Origin: Corynebacterium confusum
Lineage (GTDB): Bacteria; Actinomycetota; Actinomycetes; Mycobacteriales; Mycobacteriaceae
Assembly: GCF_030408715.1 (NCBI RefSeq)
Contig: NZ_CP047202.1
Location: 1,903,907 to 1,967,906 of the forward strand
Reading direction: 5' to 3'
DNA: 64,000 bases
Shown here piece after piece: positions 1 through 7,938 of the stretch; position 1 is the stretch's first letter, and every line of letters starts with the position of its first letter. The position numbers and the translations under genes are program-made. The notes beneath the pieces are model-generated. The model made no database searches. It was given only the letters and a program-made list of their open reading frames with translations, and was not told the DNA's origin.

Positions 1-797
1 GCGGCAACCGGGTCGATGGCGTCGTGCGGACGGGAGCCGTGCCCACCCTTGCCGTGGACGGTCAGCCGCAGGTTGGACGAGGAGGCCATCAGCGGGCCGG
101 GCACGTGGTAGAAGTTGCCGTAGTCCTGCGGGCCGACGTGTATGCCGTAAGCGGCCACCGGGCGGCGGCCGGCGGCATCCAACACGCCCTCCTCGATCAT
201 GGGGCGCGCACCGCCCGGGCCCTCCTCGCCGGGCTGGAACATGAAGATGACGTCGCCGGGGATCTCCTCGCGGTGCTGGCTCAGCAGCTTGGCCGCGCCG
301 ACGAGCGCGGAGGTGTGCAGGTCGTGGCCGCAGGCGTGCATGTACCCGTTGGTGGCCGCGAACGGCGAGCCGGTGCGCTCGGCTACCTCGAGGGCGTCCA
401 TGTCCGCGCGCAACAGGACCGAGACCGGGTGATCGCCGCGCTTGCCACCGCGCAGGACCGCCACCACGGAGGTCAACGAGACGCCCGTGGTGATTTCCAG
501 CGGCAGGCCGGATAGCTCCTCGAGCACCTTGGCCTGGGCATAGGGCGTGTGGTTGCCGATCTCCGGGTTCTGGTGCAGGTCGCGGCGCAGCACCTGCAGG
601 TGCTCGAGCAGCTTCGCTCCGTCCTCGCGCAGGACCTCTCCCGCCGGGCGCGAATCCAGGGTCGCCTGCGTGACGGGCAGCGGGGGCAGCTGCTGGCCCT
701 GCCGGGGCACGGACTGCTCCGGGGAGGGCTGCCGGTAGGGGCCGGTGCGGTAGGCGGTTCGCGGGTCCTTTTGGTGCGGGGACTGGGGCACCGTCAT
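1..797 (-). CDS. M20 family amidohydrolase, N-terminal 265 residues (runs off left edge)
   Basis: The minus strand is open from the ATG at 797 to the window edge. The translation carries M20 metallopeptidase/amidohydrolase motifs: a metal-site stretch LLRADMDALEV, then MHACGHDLHTSALVGAA, then FQPGEEGPGGARPMIEEG, and the dimerisation-domain start HGKGGHGSRPHDAIDPVAA. These are typical of hippurate/N-acyl-amino-acid hydrolases, cytoplasmic enzymes that remove an acyl group from an amino acid using two metal ions. The first 50 or so residues are rich in Pro and Gln and lie before the conserved fold, so the true start could be further in. The C-terminal part is outside the window. The substrate cannot be assigned. 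Confidence 0.9.
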   Translation of the reverse strand, partial: MTVPQSPHQKDPRTAYRTGPYRQPSPEQSVPRQGQQLPPLPVTQATLDSRPAGEVLREDGAKLLEHLQVLRRDLHQNPEIGNHTPYAQAKVLEELSGLPLEITTGVSLTSVVAVLRGGKRGDHPVSVLLRADMDALEVAERTGSPFAATNGYMHACGHDLHTSALVGAAKLLSQHREEIPGDVIFMFQPGEEGPGGARPMIEEGVLDAAGRRPVAAYGIHVGPQDYGNFYHVPGPLMASSSNLRLTVHGKGGHGSRPHDAIDPVA

Positions 798-900
798 CGT
801 GACTTCTCACTCCTTGTTACTGGCATTTAGCAACCGAGCGTACCAAGTTTTTCTCGCCCACCCCTTTTATCTCACTTGTATACACACTAATCTGTCTTTT

Positions 901-1527
901 ATGAGACGTATAACACTTTTTGCCCTCGCCCCTCTCTTCTTCGTCGCCTCCTGCTCCTCCGGTGAATCCGCCCAAGACACCCCGACCCCCGAGGCCGGAA
1001 GCACCGTCACGCAGGAATCCAGCGCGGCGAACGAGTCCGACCAAACTACCACCAAGTCCAGCTCGATGGTCAAAGAAAAAAGCTCACATGCCGGCGGCGC
1101 CCAGGACCCCGCCGTTGCTGGCAACCAGGAAGGTGGTGCGGCAGCCGGCGCTGGTGCTGGCGCGAGCAACCGCACCGTCGACTACGTCGCCTCCGACTAC
1201 CTCGATCTGGTCATGCACAACCCCGCCCCCGGCCAGACCGCCACCGTGGCCGGCACCTATTACGAGGTCTGCGTGCTGGGCGACGGCTTCGGGTTGCACA
1301 CTGTCCTGGCCGGCGAGAACACCAGCTGCGGATTCGGTAGCGCCGTCCTCGACGCCCAGACCGCCGGACACAACCCCACCGGCGAGAACATCCGGGACTT
1401 CTACCAGCCGGAAATCTCCGTGACCAGCCCGACGACGGGCCAGACCTACAACATGCAGTGCAGCGTGCTAGGCGATAAGTCCATGGAGTGCACCGGCGGG
1501 AACAACGCGCGCGTGGTGCTGTACTAG
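901..1527 (+). CDS. Putative secreted lipoprotein, corynebacterial, unknown function
   Basis: This 208-residue protein begins with a lipoprotein signal: basic MRR, a hydrophobic stretch [10 protein letters not shown] and lipobox VASC, so it should be lipidated on Cys and held on the outer face of the membrane. Residues about 20-90 are a Ser/Thr/Glu/Ala-rich linker. The C-terminal 115 or so residues form a compact domain (from [14 protein letters not shown] to ARVVLY) with several Cys that may form disulfides. I do not recognise the domain. I chose ATG 901 because the signal peptide starts there; the frame is open further upstream without a better start. TATACA at 879-884 is a possible -10. 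Its stop overlaps the convergent lepA stop by 4 bp. Confidence 0.75.
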   Translation: MRRITLFALAPLFFVASCSSGESAQDTPTPEAGSTVTQESSAANESDQTTTKSSSMVKEKSSHAGGAQDPAVAGNQEGGAAAGAGAGASNRTVDYVASDYLDLVMHNPAPGQTATVAGTYYEVCVLGDGFGLHTVLAGENTSCGFGSAVLDAQTAGHNPTGENIRDFYQPEISVTSPTTGQTYNMQCSVLGDKSMECTGGNNARVVLY

Positions 1528-3371
1528 TCGGAGTCCGTCGACAGCGCGGCGACGAAAGCTTCCTGCGGCACGGAGACCGAGCCGATGGACTTCATGCGCT
1601 TCTTACCGGCCTTCTGCTTCTCCAACAGCTTGCGCTTACGCGAGATGTCGCCGCCGTAGCACTTGGCGAGAACGTCCTTGCGCATGGCGCGGATGTTTTC
1701 ACGGCTGATGATCTTCGAGCCGATGGCCGCTTGCACGGGAACCTCGAACTGCTGGCGCGGGATGAGCTCTTTGAGCTTCTTGGTCATCTTGTTGCCGTAG
1801 TGCTGGGCGTGGTCGCGGTGCACGATGGCCGAGAACGCGTCCACGGGATCGCCCTGCAGCAGGATGTCCACCTTGACCAGGTCGGCCAGCTGCTCCCCGG
1901 CCTCCTCGTAGTTGAGGGAGGCATAGCCCTTGGTGCGGGACTTGAGCATGTCGAAGAAGTCGAAGATGATTTCACCCAGCGGCATGGTGTAGCGCAGCTC
2001 GACGCGGTCCTCGGACAGGTAATCCATCCCGCCCATCTGGCCGCGTTTGGACTGACATAGCTCCATGGTGGGGCCGACGAATTCCTCCGGAACGATGACC
2101 GTCATCTTCACGATGGGCTCGTAGACCTCGCCGACCTTGCCGCCCGGCCAGTCGGAGGGGTTGTGCACGGTCTGTTCTTCCCCGTCCTCCTTGACCACGC
2201 GGTAGGTCACCGACGGCGCGGTGGAGATGAGATCCAGGTCGAATTCGCGCTGCAGGCGGTCGCGGGTGATCTCCATGTGGAGCAGGCCCAAGAAACCGCA
2301 GCGGAAGCCGAAGCCCAGCGCCACGGAGGTCTCGGGCTCGAAGGTGAGGGAGGCATCATTGAGCTGGAGCTTATCCAGCGCGTCGCGCAGGTCCGGAAAG
2401 TCCGCCTGGGAGATGGGGAACAGGCCGGAATAGACCATCGGCTTCGGGTCCTCGTAGCCGCGCAGCGGGTTGTCCGCGCCGTTCTTGGCCCAGGTGACCG
2501 TGTCGCCGACCTTGGTCTCGCGCACGTCCTTAACGCCGGTGATCAGGTAGCCAACCTCGCCGGGGCCCAGCCCCTTGCAGGAGGTGGGCGTGGGCGAGAC
2601 GATACCGATGTCCAGGATCTCGTGTTCCACACCCGTGTTCATCATGAGCACCTTCTGGCGCGGCTTCAGGGTCCCGTCCATCATGCGGATATAGGTGACC
2701 ACGCCGCGGTAGGTGTCGTAGACGGAGTCGAAAATCAGCGCGCGAGCCGGGGCGTCCGAGCCACCCTCCGAAGTCGGGGCCGGCACCAGGTCAACCAGGC
2801 GGTCAAGCAGCTCCACGACGCCCTCACCGGTCTTGCCGGACACGCGCAGGACCTCCTCCGGCTCGCAGCCGATGATGTTGGCCAGCTCGAGCGCATACTT
2901 GTCCGGATCAGCCGCCGGCAGGTCGATCTTGTTGAGTACCGGGATGATTTCCAGGTCGTTTTCCATGGCCAGGTAGAGGTTGGCCAGGGTCTGGGCCTCG
3001 ATGCCCTGGGCGGCATCGACAAGCAAGATGGCTCCCTCACAAGCCTCGAGCGCGCGGGAGACCTCGTACGAGAAGTCAACGTGGCCCGGGGTGTCGATCA
3101 TCTGCAGGACCATCTGGGTGCCGGCCAGCCCGCCTGACTGCGGGACCCACGGCAGGCGCACGTTCTGGGCCTTGATGGTGATGCCGCGCTCGCGCTCGAT
3201 GTCCATGTTGTCGAGGTACTGGTCGCGCATGTCGCGCTCCTCTACCACCTTGGACAGCTGGAGAATGCGGTCGGCCAGGGTCGACTTCCCGTGGTCGATA
3301 TGAGCAATGATGCAAAAGTTCCGGATCTTGGACGGATCCGTGAACGTAGTGGCCGCAAAATTCTCAGACAA
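1524..3371 (-). CDS. lepA: Elongation factor 4 (LepA), ribosomal back-translocase GTPase
   Basis: This is a full-length 615-residue LepA. The G domain has the P-loop AHIDHGKS at residues 23-30, switch region [18 protein letters not shown] and [12 protein letters not shown]-Tu-like domain II, EF-G-like domains III and V, and the LepA-specific C-terminal domain (ending [20 protein letters not shown] and a short tail) follow in order. The protein is a translational GTPase of the cytoplasm or inner membrane face, thought to act on stalled or mistranslocated ribosomes. The ATG at 3371 gives the usual length. It diverges from the MazF-fold gene at 3458, which is also its neighbour in the related actinobacterial order. 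Confidence 0.98.
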   Translation of the reverse strand: MSENFAATTFTDPSKIRNFCIIAHIDHGKSTLADRILQLSKVVEERDMRDQYLDNMDIERERGITIKAQNVRLPWVPQSGGLAGTQMVLQMIDTPGHVDFSYEVSRALEACEGAILLVDAAQGIEAQTLANLYLAMENDLEIIPVLNKIDLPAADPDKYALELANIIGCEPEEVLRVSGKTGEGVVELLDRLVDLVPAPTSEGGSDAPARALIFDSVYDTYRGVVTYIRMMDGTLKPRQKVLMMNTGVEHEILDIGIVSPTPTSCKGLGPGEVGYLITGVKDVRETKVGDTVTWAKNGADNPLRGYEDPKPMVYSGLFPISQADFPDLRDALDKLQLNDASLTFEPETSVALGFGFRCGFLGLLHMEITRDRLQREFDLDLISTAPSVTYRVVKEDGEEQTVHNPSDWPGGKVGEVYEPIVKMTVIVPEEFVGPTMELCQSKRGQMGGMDYLSEDRVELRYTMPLGEIIFDFFDMLKSRTKGYASLNYEEAGEQLADLVKVDILLQGDPVDAFSAIVHRDHAQHYGNKMTKKLKELIPRQQFEVPVQAAIGSKIISRENIRAMRKDVLAKCYGGDISRKRKLLEKQKAGKKRMKSIGSVSVPQEAFVAALSTDSD

Positions 3372-3445
3372 CGATGTCCCTTAATCTCCTCGAGTAAATA
3401 GGTAGTCCGTCCCAGCTTACCCAAGACACGGGCGCTACCGGCAAG

Positions 3446-3451
3446 TAGGAT
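3446..3451 (+). promoter_or_regulatory. Putative -10 element of a leaderless transcript
   Basis: TAGGAT lies at 3446-3451 and is followed by exactly six bases and then the ATG at 3458. A start point about 7 bases after the hexamer would fall on the A of the ATG. No Shine-Dalgarno sequence precedes the ATG. Leaderless genes are common in corynebacteria. The -35 region is not clear. Confidence 0.5.
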
Positions 3452-3457
3452 AGACAC

Positions 3458-4021
3458 ATGGTTAACCCCGAGTCTGCTCGCACCTCTTCGCCCTCCTGGG
3501 GCCGGAAAGTCCTGCACGCGCTGGGCGTGGGCGACAAGGAACCCATCGACAAGGGCTTAAGCCACATCAACCAGAGCTTGGGCCTGCACGGACACCGCAC
3601 GAGCTGGGAGCCGCGCAAGCCCGCCAGCATCCGGGTGGAGGCCACCCAGGACCGCGCCCGGTCCATCTTCTTCGCCCCGGACATGGACGGCCAGGCCGAC
3701 TCCGGGGAGGTCGTCTGGGTCTGGGCTCCGACCGGCGGCCCGCAGTCCCCGCCCACCGAGCGCGCGGTCCTCGTGGTCGGCCGCACCCGCACCACGGTGC
3801 TGGGCCTGCTCATCTCCCCCAACCCGGAACACGCCGAGGACGATTGCTGGCTGGAGATCGGCTCCGGCGAATGGGACGAGTCCGGCCGGCAGTGCTGGAT
3901 CCGCCTGGACCGCCTGCTGGAAATCAGCGAGGAGCAAGTCCGCCGCCAGGGCATCCTGTTCCCGCAGCGCCGCTTCGAACGGATCGCCAACCGCCTGCGC
4001 GCCGTCTACCACTGGGCCTAG
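3458..4021 (+). CDS. PemK/MazF-fold protein without visible antitoxin
   Basis: This 187-residue protein has, from about residue 82, a pattern matching the PemK/MazF toxin fold: GEVVWVWAPTGG, then RAVLVVGRT, then TVLGLLISP, a Trp/Gly-rich strand region, and a C-terminal helix RFERIANRLRAVY. The first 80 residues form an extra N-terminal region not seen in small MazF toxins. No antitoxin gene lies upstream or downstream, and the gene sits at a conserved chromosomal place between lepA and rpsT, so a housekeeping role is more likely than a plasmid-style toxin; this last point is inference. Family members are ribosome-independent mRNA interferases, but activity here is unproven. Translation is probably leaderless (see the -10 at 3446). 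Confidence 0.7.
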   Translation: MVNPESARTSSPSWGRKVLHALGVGDKEPIDKGLSHINQSLGLHGHRTSWEPRKPASIRVEATQDRARSIFFAPDMDGQADSGEVVWVWAPTGGPQSPPTERAVLVVGRTRTTVLGLLISPNPEHAEDDCWLEIGSGEWDESGRQCWIRLDRLLEISEEQVRRQGILFPQRRFERIANRLRAVYHWA

Positions 4022-4053
4022 GGCGAGCACAGCGCGTTTTGGCCGGGCAGGCG

Positions 4054-4075
4054 CCCGGCTGCTAAGATAGCCGGG
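4054..4075 (+). promoter_or_regulatory. Inverted repeat enclosing a -10 box, probable rpsT promoter
   Basis: CCCGGCT at 4054-4060 and AGCCGGG at 4069-4075 are perfect 7-base arms around the loop GCTAAGAT, which contains a good corynebacterial -10 (TAAGAT, 4063-4068). Transcription from here would give rpsT a leader of about 160 bases. The dyad could be an operator or chance GC symmetry. Confidence 0.4.
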
Positions 4076-4237
4076 TTACTTGGACTCCGGGCGCGTCGGC
4101 CGGGCGGGCAGGACCTTGGGTTCGCCTTGTACGCCGACGCCGCGGCCACATCAGTATCAGTGGCTTGGAGCCATGTCCGGAGAGTGCCCCAAGTTTCGTT
4201 GTCAATCAGATCGATTACTTAAGAGGTATTTTCAGCT

Positions 4238-4501
4238 ATGGCTAACATCAAGTCCAAGCAGAAGCGCGTCATCACTAACGAGAAGGCTCGCCGCCGCAAC
4301 AAGGGCATCCGCTCCGCGGTCCGCACCGAGATCCGCAAGTTCCGCGAGGCTGTCGCCTCCGGTGACAAGGCTGCTGCTGAGAAGCAGCTGCGCGTTGCTT
4401 CCCGCTCCCTGGATAAGTCCGTGTCCAAGGGCGTGTTCCACCGCAACACCGCTGCTAACAAGAAGTCCGGCATGGCTAACGCCTTCAACAAGATGGCCTA
4501 A
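4238..4501 (+). CDS. rpsT: 30S ribosomal protein S20
   Basis: This 87-residue, Lys/Arg-rich protein begins [20 protein letters not shown], which is diagnostic of S20, and ends in [11 protein letters not shown]20 binds 16S rRNA early in 30S assembly. AGAGG about a dozen bases before the ATG is a weak ribosome-binding site. It is transcribed alone, opposite to lepA and holA, with a promoter near 4063 and a strong terminator just downstream. The place between the lepA region and holA is conserved in related actinobacteria. Confidence 0.98.
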   Translation: MANIKSKQKRVITNEKARRRNKGIRSAVRTEIRKFREAVASGDKAAAEKQLRVASRSLDKSVSKGVFHRNTAANKKSGMANAFNKMA

Positions 4502-4524
4502 GTCCACCCCGGTTTCATAAATAC

Positions 4525-4584
4525 TGGCCGCCAGCCCGCACGGTAAGGAGGATTCCTCCCCGCAGGCCGGCGGCCTTTATTTTT
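4525..4584 (+). terminator. Rho-independent terminator of rpsT
   Basis: A GC-rich hairpin (GGCCGCCAGCC pairing with GGCCGGCGGCC) is followed by TTTATTTTT. It lies 25 bases after the rpsT stop and separates rpsT from the restriction-modification genes. Confidence 0.85.
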
Positions 4585-4649
4585 AACCTCCAGGCGAACA
4601 CCTGTTCCCCACAGGGTGGGCCGCGCGGCCGGCGGGTCAGCCGGAGCGC

Positions 4650-4655
4650 TAAGAT
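4650..4655 (+). promoter_or_regulatory. Putative -10 of the restriction-modification operon
   Basis: TAAGAT at 4650-4655 lies nine bases before the methyltransferase ATG, and no Shine-Dalgarno sequence is present, so the mRNA would be leaderless or nearly so. No convincing -35 is visible in the very GC-rich upstream sequence. Confidence 0.4.
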
Positions 4656-4664
4656 ATTGCCACG

Positions 4665-5519
4665 ATGAACAACCTGAAGCCTTTGATGAAATGGGTAGGC
4701 GGCAAACGCCAGCTCCTACCAGCCATTCGGTCCGCCCTCCCCGGGGCCGGGTTTCAGCGCTATTTCGAGCCCTTCCTGGGCGGCGGCGCGGTGCTGCTCG
4801 CGCTGGCCCCGGGAAAGGCCACGGTCAACGACTTAAATACCGAGCTCATCAACGTCTACCGGGTCGCCCGCGACCACGTGGACGAGCTCATCGGCCTGCT
4901 GGCGGGCTACCCGAACACCCCGGAGTTCTTCTACGAGCTGCGCGCCTTGGACCGCGACCCGGAGGTCTTCGCTGCGCTCAGCGCCGTCGAACGCGCCGCC
5001 CGCACGGTCTACCTGAACCGGACCTGCTACAACGGCCTGTACCGGGTCAACTCCGCCGGCCAGTTCAACGCGCCCTTCGGCCGCTACAAGAACCCGACCA
5101 TCTGCGACGAGCCCACCCTGCGCGCAGTGGGTGCCTACCTGCGCGACAACGACGTCGAATTGCTCAACGGCGACTACGCGGTGCTGCTGGAGGCGGCCCA
5201 GGCCGGCGACTTCGTCTACCTCGATCCGCCCTACGACCCGGTCAACGTCACCAGCTCCTTTACCGGCTACGCCGCCGGCGGCTTCGACCGCAGCCAACAG
5301 GAACGCCTCAAGCAGGCCTGCGACGAGTTGGACGCGCGCGGGGTCAATTTCCTCTTGTCGAACTCCGCCACGGATTTCATCCGGGACCTGTATGCGGACT
5401 ACCCCACTGAGATTGTCGGCGCCACCCGGGCCATCAACTCCGTAGCCTCCAAGCGCGGAAAGGTCGATGAGGTCCTAGTCCGCAACTACACCGAGACCGC
5501 GGGAGGAGCCACCGCATGA
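4665..5519 (+). CDS. D12-class (Dam/DpnM-like) DNA N6-adenine methyltransferase
   Basis: This 284-residue protein has the order of motifs of alpha-class adenine methyltransferases: N-terminal KWVGGK (residues 9-14), the AdoMet-binding FEPFLGGGA (34-42), LNRTCYNGLYRVN (117-129), and the catalytic DPPY (187-190). It transfers a methyl group from AdoMet to the N6 of adenine within a short recognition site. Length and motifs match Dam and DpnM, many of which act on GATC, but the recognition sequence here cannot be read from the protein. It overlaps the next gene by 4 bp (ATGA), so the two are translationally coupled and form a restriction-modification pair in which this is the protective enzyme. 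Confidence 0.93.
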   Translation: MNNLKPLMKWVGGKRQLLPAIRSALPGAGFQRYFEPFLGGGAVLLALAPGKATVNDLNTELINVYRVARDHVDELIGLLAGYPNTPEFFYELRALDRDPEVFAALSAVERAARTVYLNRTCYNGLYRVNSAGQFNAPFGRYKNPTICDEPTLRAVGAYLRDNDVELLNGDYAVLLEAAQAGDFVYLDPPYDPVNVTSSFTGYAAGGFDRSQQERLKQACDELDARGVNFLLSNSATDFIRDLYADYPTEIVGATRAINSVASKRGKVDEVLVRNYTETAGGATA

Positions 5520-6916
5520 GCCGGGCCACCGACGCCGAGGCCGCCGAAATAGCCGAGCTGCGCGACCGTTTCGAGATCAGCAAGGACACGAAACTCGGCC
5601 TCAACGACATCGGCTGGCTGCGTGTTTTCGCCGCCGAGGAATTCGCCGAGCCGCTGCAGCGCGACGGCTTCGCCCGCATTACCGCCTCCCGCCTGAAGGA
5701 GATCAGCCGCCGCGAACCCCGGCTGATGGCCAAGCATGACTACTCCAGCTCGCGGCCGTGGCCATTCCGCAAACACAGCCTGTCCGTGGTGCCGCTGTCA
5801 CGCGATTCCTACCTGGTCGGCAAGTTCGGCCTCTACCAGGCATTCGAGCGCGGACCGCAGCCGACTCGGCGCCTGCCAGTGCCGGCGGACATCGAGTCCC
5901 TGGACTTTTCCCAGATCACCTCCGAGTCGCTCGCCCTGGCCGCGGCGGATCTCAGCGGCATCCTGGAAGACTTCATCGGCAGCGCTCCCCTGCGCTCGAC
6001 GGTCTCAGGGCGCATGTCCACCCACCAGATCCCGCTGCGGCTGGACGGCCGGGACTTCACCGTCAATCGCGCGCAGATGGAGATCGACGGCGGCTACGAG
6101 TCCGCGGACTGCCTGGTGCTCATCGAGGCGAAGAACCACCTGCCCGAGGACTTCAACATCCGCCAGCTGTACTTCCCCTACCGGCGCTTCCGGCAGGTGG
6201 TCTCCAAGCCGGTGCTGCCGGTCTACCTGCTGTATTCGAACGGCGTTTTCCACCTGTTCCTCTACGCCTTCGACGACGAGAACGACCCGCGCAGCATCCG
6301 GCAGGTGCGCTCGGCGCGCTACTGCCTGGGCAGCACGCAGCTAACGGCCGACTCGCTCCTCGACGTCATCGAGCGCACCCGCGTGGAACCGGAGCCAGCC
6401 GCAACGCCCTTTCCGCAGGCGGATTCGTTTGCGCGCGTGGTCAACCTGTGCGAGCTGCTCGCCACCAGCGAGGAGCCGCTGACGAAGGACTATATCCACA
6501 CCGCCTACGGCTTTACCTCCCGGCAGGCGGACTACTACGCGAACGCGGCGGCCTATCTCGGCCTGGCACGCATCGGCCAGCAAGGAGTGAGACTGACCGA
6601 GCTGGGCGAGGAGGTCATGGCGCTCGATGACCTGGACGCGCGCAACTTCGCCTTCGTGGAGCGCCTGGCCGCCCGAGGGGTCTTCCGCACGGCCGCCCGG
6701 CGCGCGCTGGGCGGGGAGAAAATAGGCCGTGACGAGGCCGTGGAGATCATGCGCGCCGCAGACTTGAGCCTGGGCGAGTCCACCCTCAAGCGGCGCGCGG
6801 CCACCGTCGCCGCCTGGACCGAGTGGGTCCGGGAGCTGGCCCAGGCCGGGCAGCCGGGCCTATGGGAAGAAGAGCTCCCGCAGGCCGTTGACGGCCAGCA
6901 GGACACCGGCCACTAG
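5516..6916 (+). CDS. Probable type II restriction endonuclease, PD-(D/E)XK fold with winged-helix region
   Basis: This 466-residue protein is coupled to the upstream adenine methyltransferase. Residues 189-206 carry a PD-(D/E)XK nuclease signature: Asp191 in EIDGGYE and the Glu204-Ala-Lys206 triad on strand VLIEAKN. A Gln/Arg helix follows (NIRQLYFPYRRFRQVV), as in restriction enzymes. Residues about 305-370 look like a winged helix (TKDYIHTAYGFTSRQADYYANAAAYLGL), perhaps for DNA recognition. It should cut unmethylated copies of the methyltransferase's site; the specificity is unknown. The last 57 bases overlap the convergent LysE-type gene. No controller (C) protein gene is present. I cannot place it in a named REase family. 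Confidence 0.82.
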   Translation: MSRATDAEAAEIAELRDRFEISKDTKLGLNDIGWLRVFAAEEFAEPLQRDGFARITASRLKEISRREPRLMAKHDYSSSRPWPFRKHSLSVVPLSRDSYLVGKFGLYQAFERGPQPTRRLPVPADIESLDFSQITSESLALAAADLSGILEDFIGSAPLRSTVSGRMSTHQIPLRLDGRDFTVNRAQMEIDGGYESADCLVLIEAKNHLPEDFNIRQLYFPYRRFRQVVSKPVLPVYLLYSNGVFHLFLYAFDDENDPRSIRQVRSARYCLGSTQLTADSLLDVIERTRVEPEPAATPFPQADSFARVVNLCELLATSEEPLTKDYIHTAYGFTSRQADYYANAAAYLGLARIGQQGVRLTELGEEVMALDDLDARNFAFVERLAARGVFRTAARRALGGEKIGRDEAVEIMRAADLSLGESTLKRRAATVAAWTEWVRELAQAGQPGLWEEELPQAVDGQQDTGH

Positions 6917-7510
6917 GAAGAAGGCGCCGGAGGCGATGTCGATCCAGGGGCCTGCCGCCAGTAGCTTCCGCCGGACCGCGTTGGTGGAAATCACACAGCT
7001 CAGCGCGACGAAGAGGAAGAAGCTGGACAGCGACAGCGACAGCACCAGCGCGACCGAAAGCCCCAGCGGCGGGTGTGCCGGCAGCAGCGGGGCGATCATC
7101 GCGGCCAGAAACAGCACGATCTTCGGGTTGGACAGGTTGGTTGCCAGCCCCAGCCGGAAGGCCTGGCGCATGCGGCCGAGCCGCTGCACGGCGTCATCCA
7201 GGCTCTGCGGCGGGTTGCGGCGCTCCTCCAACCCGGAGCGCATGGTCTTCCAGCCTATCCACACCAGGAAGGCACCGCCGATGGCTTGGACGAAGCCCAG
7301 AACGGACGGGAAGGTGCTCAGCAGCGCGGCCGCGCCGAAGACAGTCAGCGTGCACCACATCAGCACGCCGACCTGGATGCCCGCGGCCGCGGCGATGGCG
7401 TGCCGGCGGGACTTCGTGGCGTACCGGGTCACCAGGATGATGTCCGGGCCGGGGCTGGCGGCCCCGACCAGGTTCATCACGATGATCGCGAGAAACGATG
7501 ACCAGCTCAC
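6860..7510 (-). CDS. LysE/RhtB-family amino acid exporter
   Basis: This 216-residue membrane protein has the family's N-terminal signature ASPGPDIILVTRYA (residues about 18-31) and about six hydrophobic segments. Family members export amino acids or analogues (Lys, Arg, Thr, homoserine lactone) from the cytoplasm; the substrate here is not known. The start is a GTG that overlaps the stop of the upstream ankyrin gene (GTGA), so the two are co-translated. Its last 19 codons overlap the end of the convergent restriction endonuclease gene, an unusually deep 3' overlap. Confidence 0.88.
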   Translation of the reverse strand: MSWSSFLAIIVMNLVGAASPGPDIILVTRYATKSRRHAIAAAAGIQVGVLMWCTLTVFGAAALLSTFPSVLGFVQAIGGAFLVWIGWKTMRSGLEERRNPPQSLDDAVQRLGRMRQAFRLGLATNLSNPKIVLFLAAMIAPLLPAHPPLGLSVALVLSLSLSSFFLFVALSCVISTNAVRRKLLAAGPWIDIASGAFFLVAGVLLAVNGLRELFFP

Positions 7511-7887
7511 GAAAGGCGCTCGACCAGGTCGGTACGCTCAAACATGCGCGCGCTATCCAGGGCGCTGGGGGTGCCGGCCTGCGGATCGGCGCCGGCGGCT
7601 AGGAGGGCGTCGATAACCGCGTCTTCCTTCTTAAAGATGGCGCCGGCCAACGGCGACTGGCCCCGATCATTGAGGAGGTCCACGTTTGCGCCCTCCTCCG
7701 CCAGGGCGGCGACCAGCTCGGCGTGGCCGTGGTAGGCGGCGAGCATGACGAAGGATTGCCCCTCGTGGTTGACCAGGTCGATGTTCACGCCTTGGTGGAT
7801 GTAGTCCAGCAGCGCTTTATCGCCCTGGCGGGCCATGTCGAAGAGGCGGTTAACGAGGTCTTGCAGTTCCGGTCCAGGTGCAGTCAT
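7507..7887 (-). CDS. Ankyrin-repeat protein
   Basis: This 126-residue protein is built of about three ankyrin repeats, with the hallmark pattern LLDYIHQGVNIDLVNHEGQSFVMLAAYHGH followed by LAEEGANVDLLNDRGQSPLAGAIFKK in the next repeat. There is no signal peptide or membrane segment, so it is a small cytoplasmic protein-interaction domain. Partners are unknown. It is coupled by a 4-bp overlap to the LysE-type exporter, which suggests that the two act together or simply share an operon. Confidence 0.82.
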   Translation of the reverse strand: MTAPGPELQDLVNRLFDMARQGDKALLDYIHQGVNIDLVNHEGQSFVMLAAYHGHAELVAALAEEGANVDLLNDRGQSPLAGAIFKKEDAVIDALLAAGADPQAGTPSALDSARMFERTDLVERLS

Positions 7888-7938
7888 GCACTCAAGCCTA
7901 ATCTTTGGCCCCGGCGGGCCGATTTTAGGCCCGGCTTT

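Noticed and set aside
24..515. Plus-strand open frame of 163 codons
   Set aside because: It is antisense to the M20 amidohydrolase, whose conserved motifs are on the minus strand.
2163..3137. Plus-strand open frame of 324 codons
   Set aside because: It is antisense to lepA and has the composition of a GC-rich shadow frame.
3364..3990. Minus-strand open frame of 208 codons over the MazF-fold gene
   Set aside because: The plus-strand protein has recognisable MazF/PemK motifs and a promoter; this frame has none.
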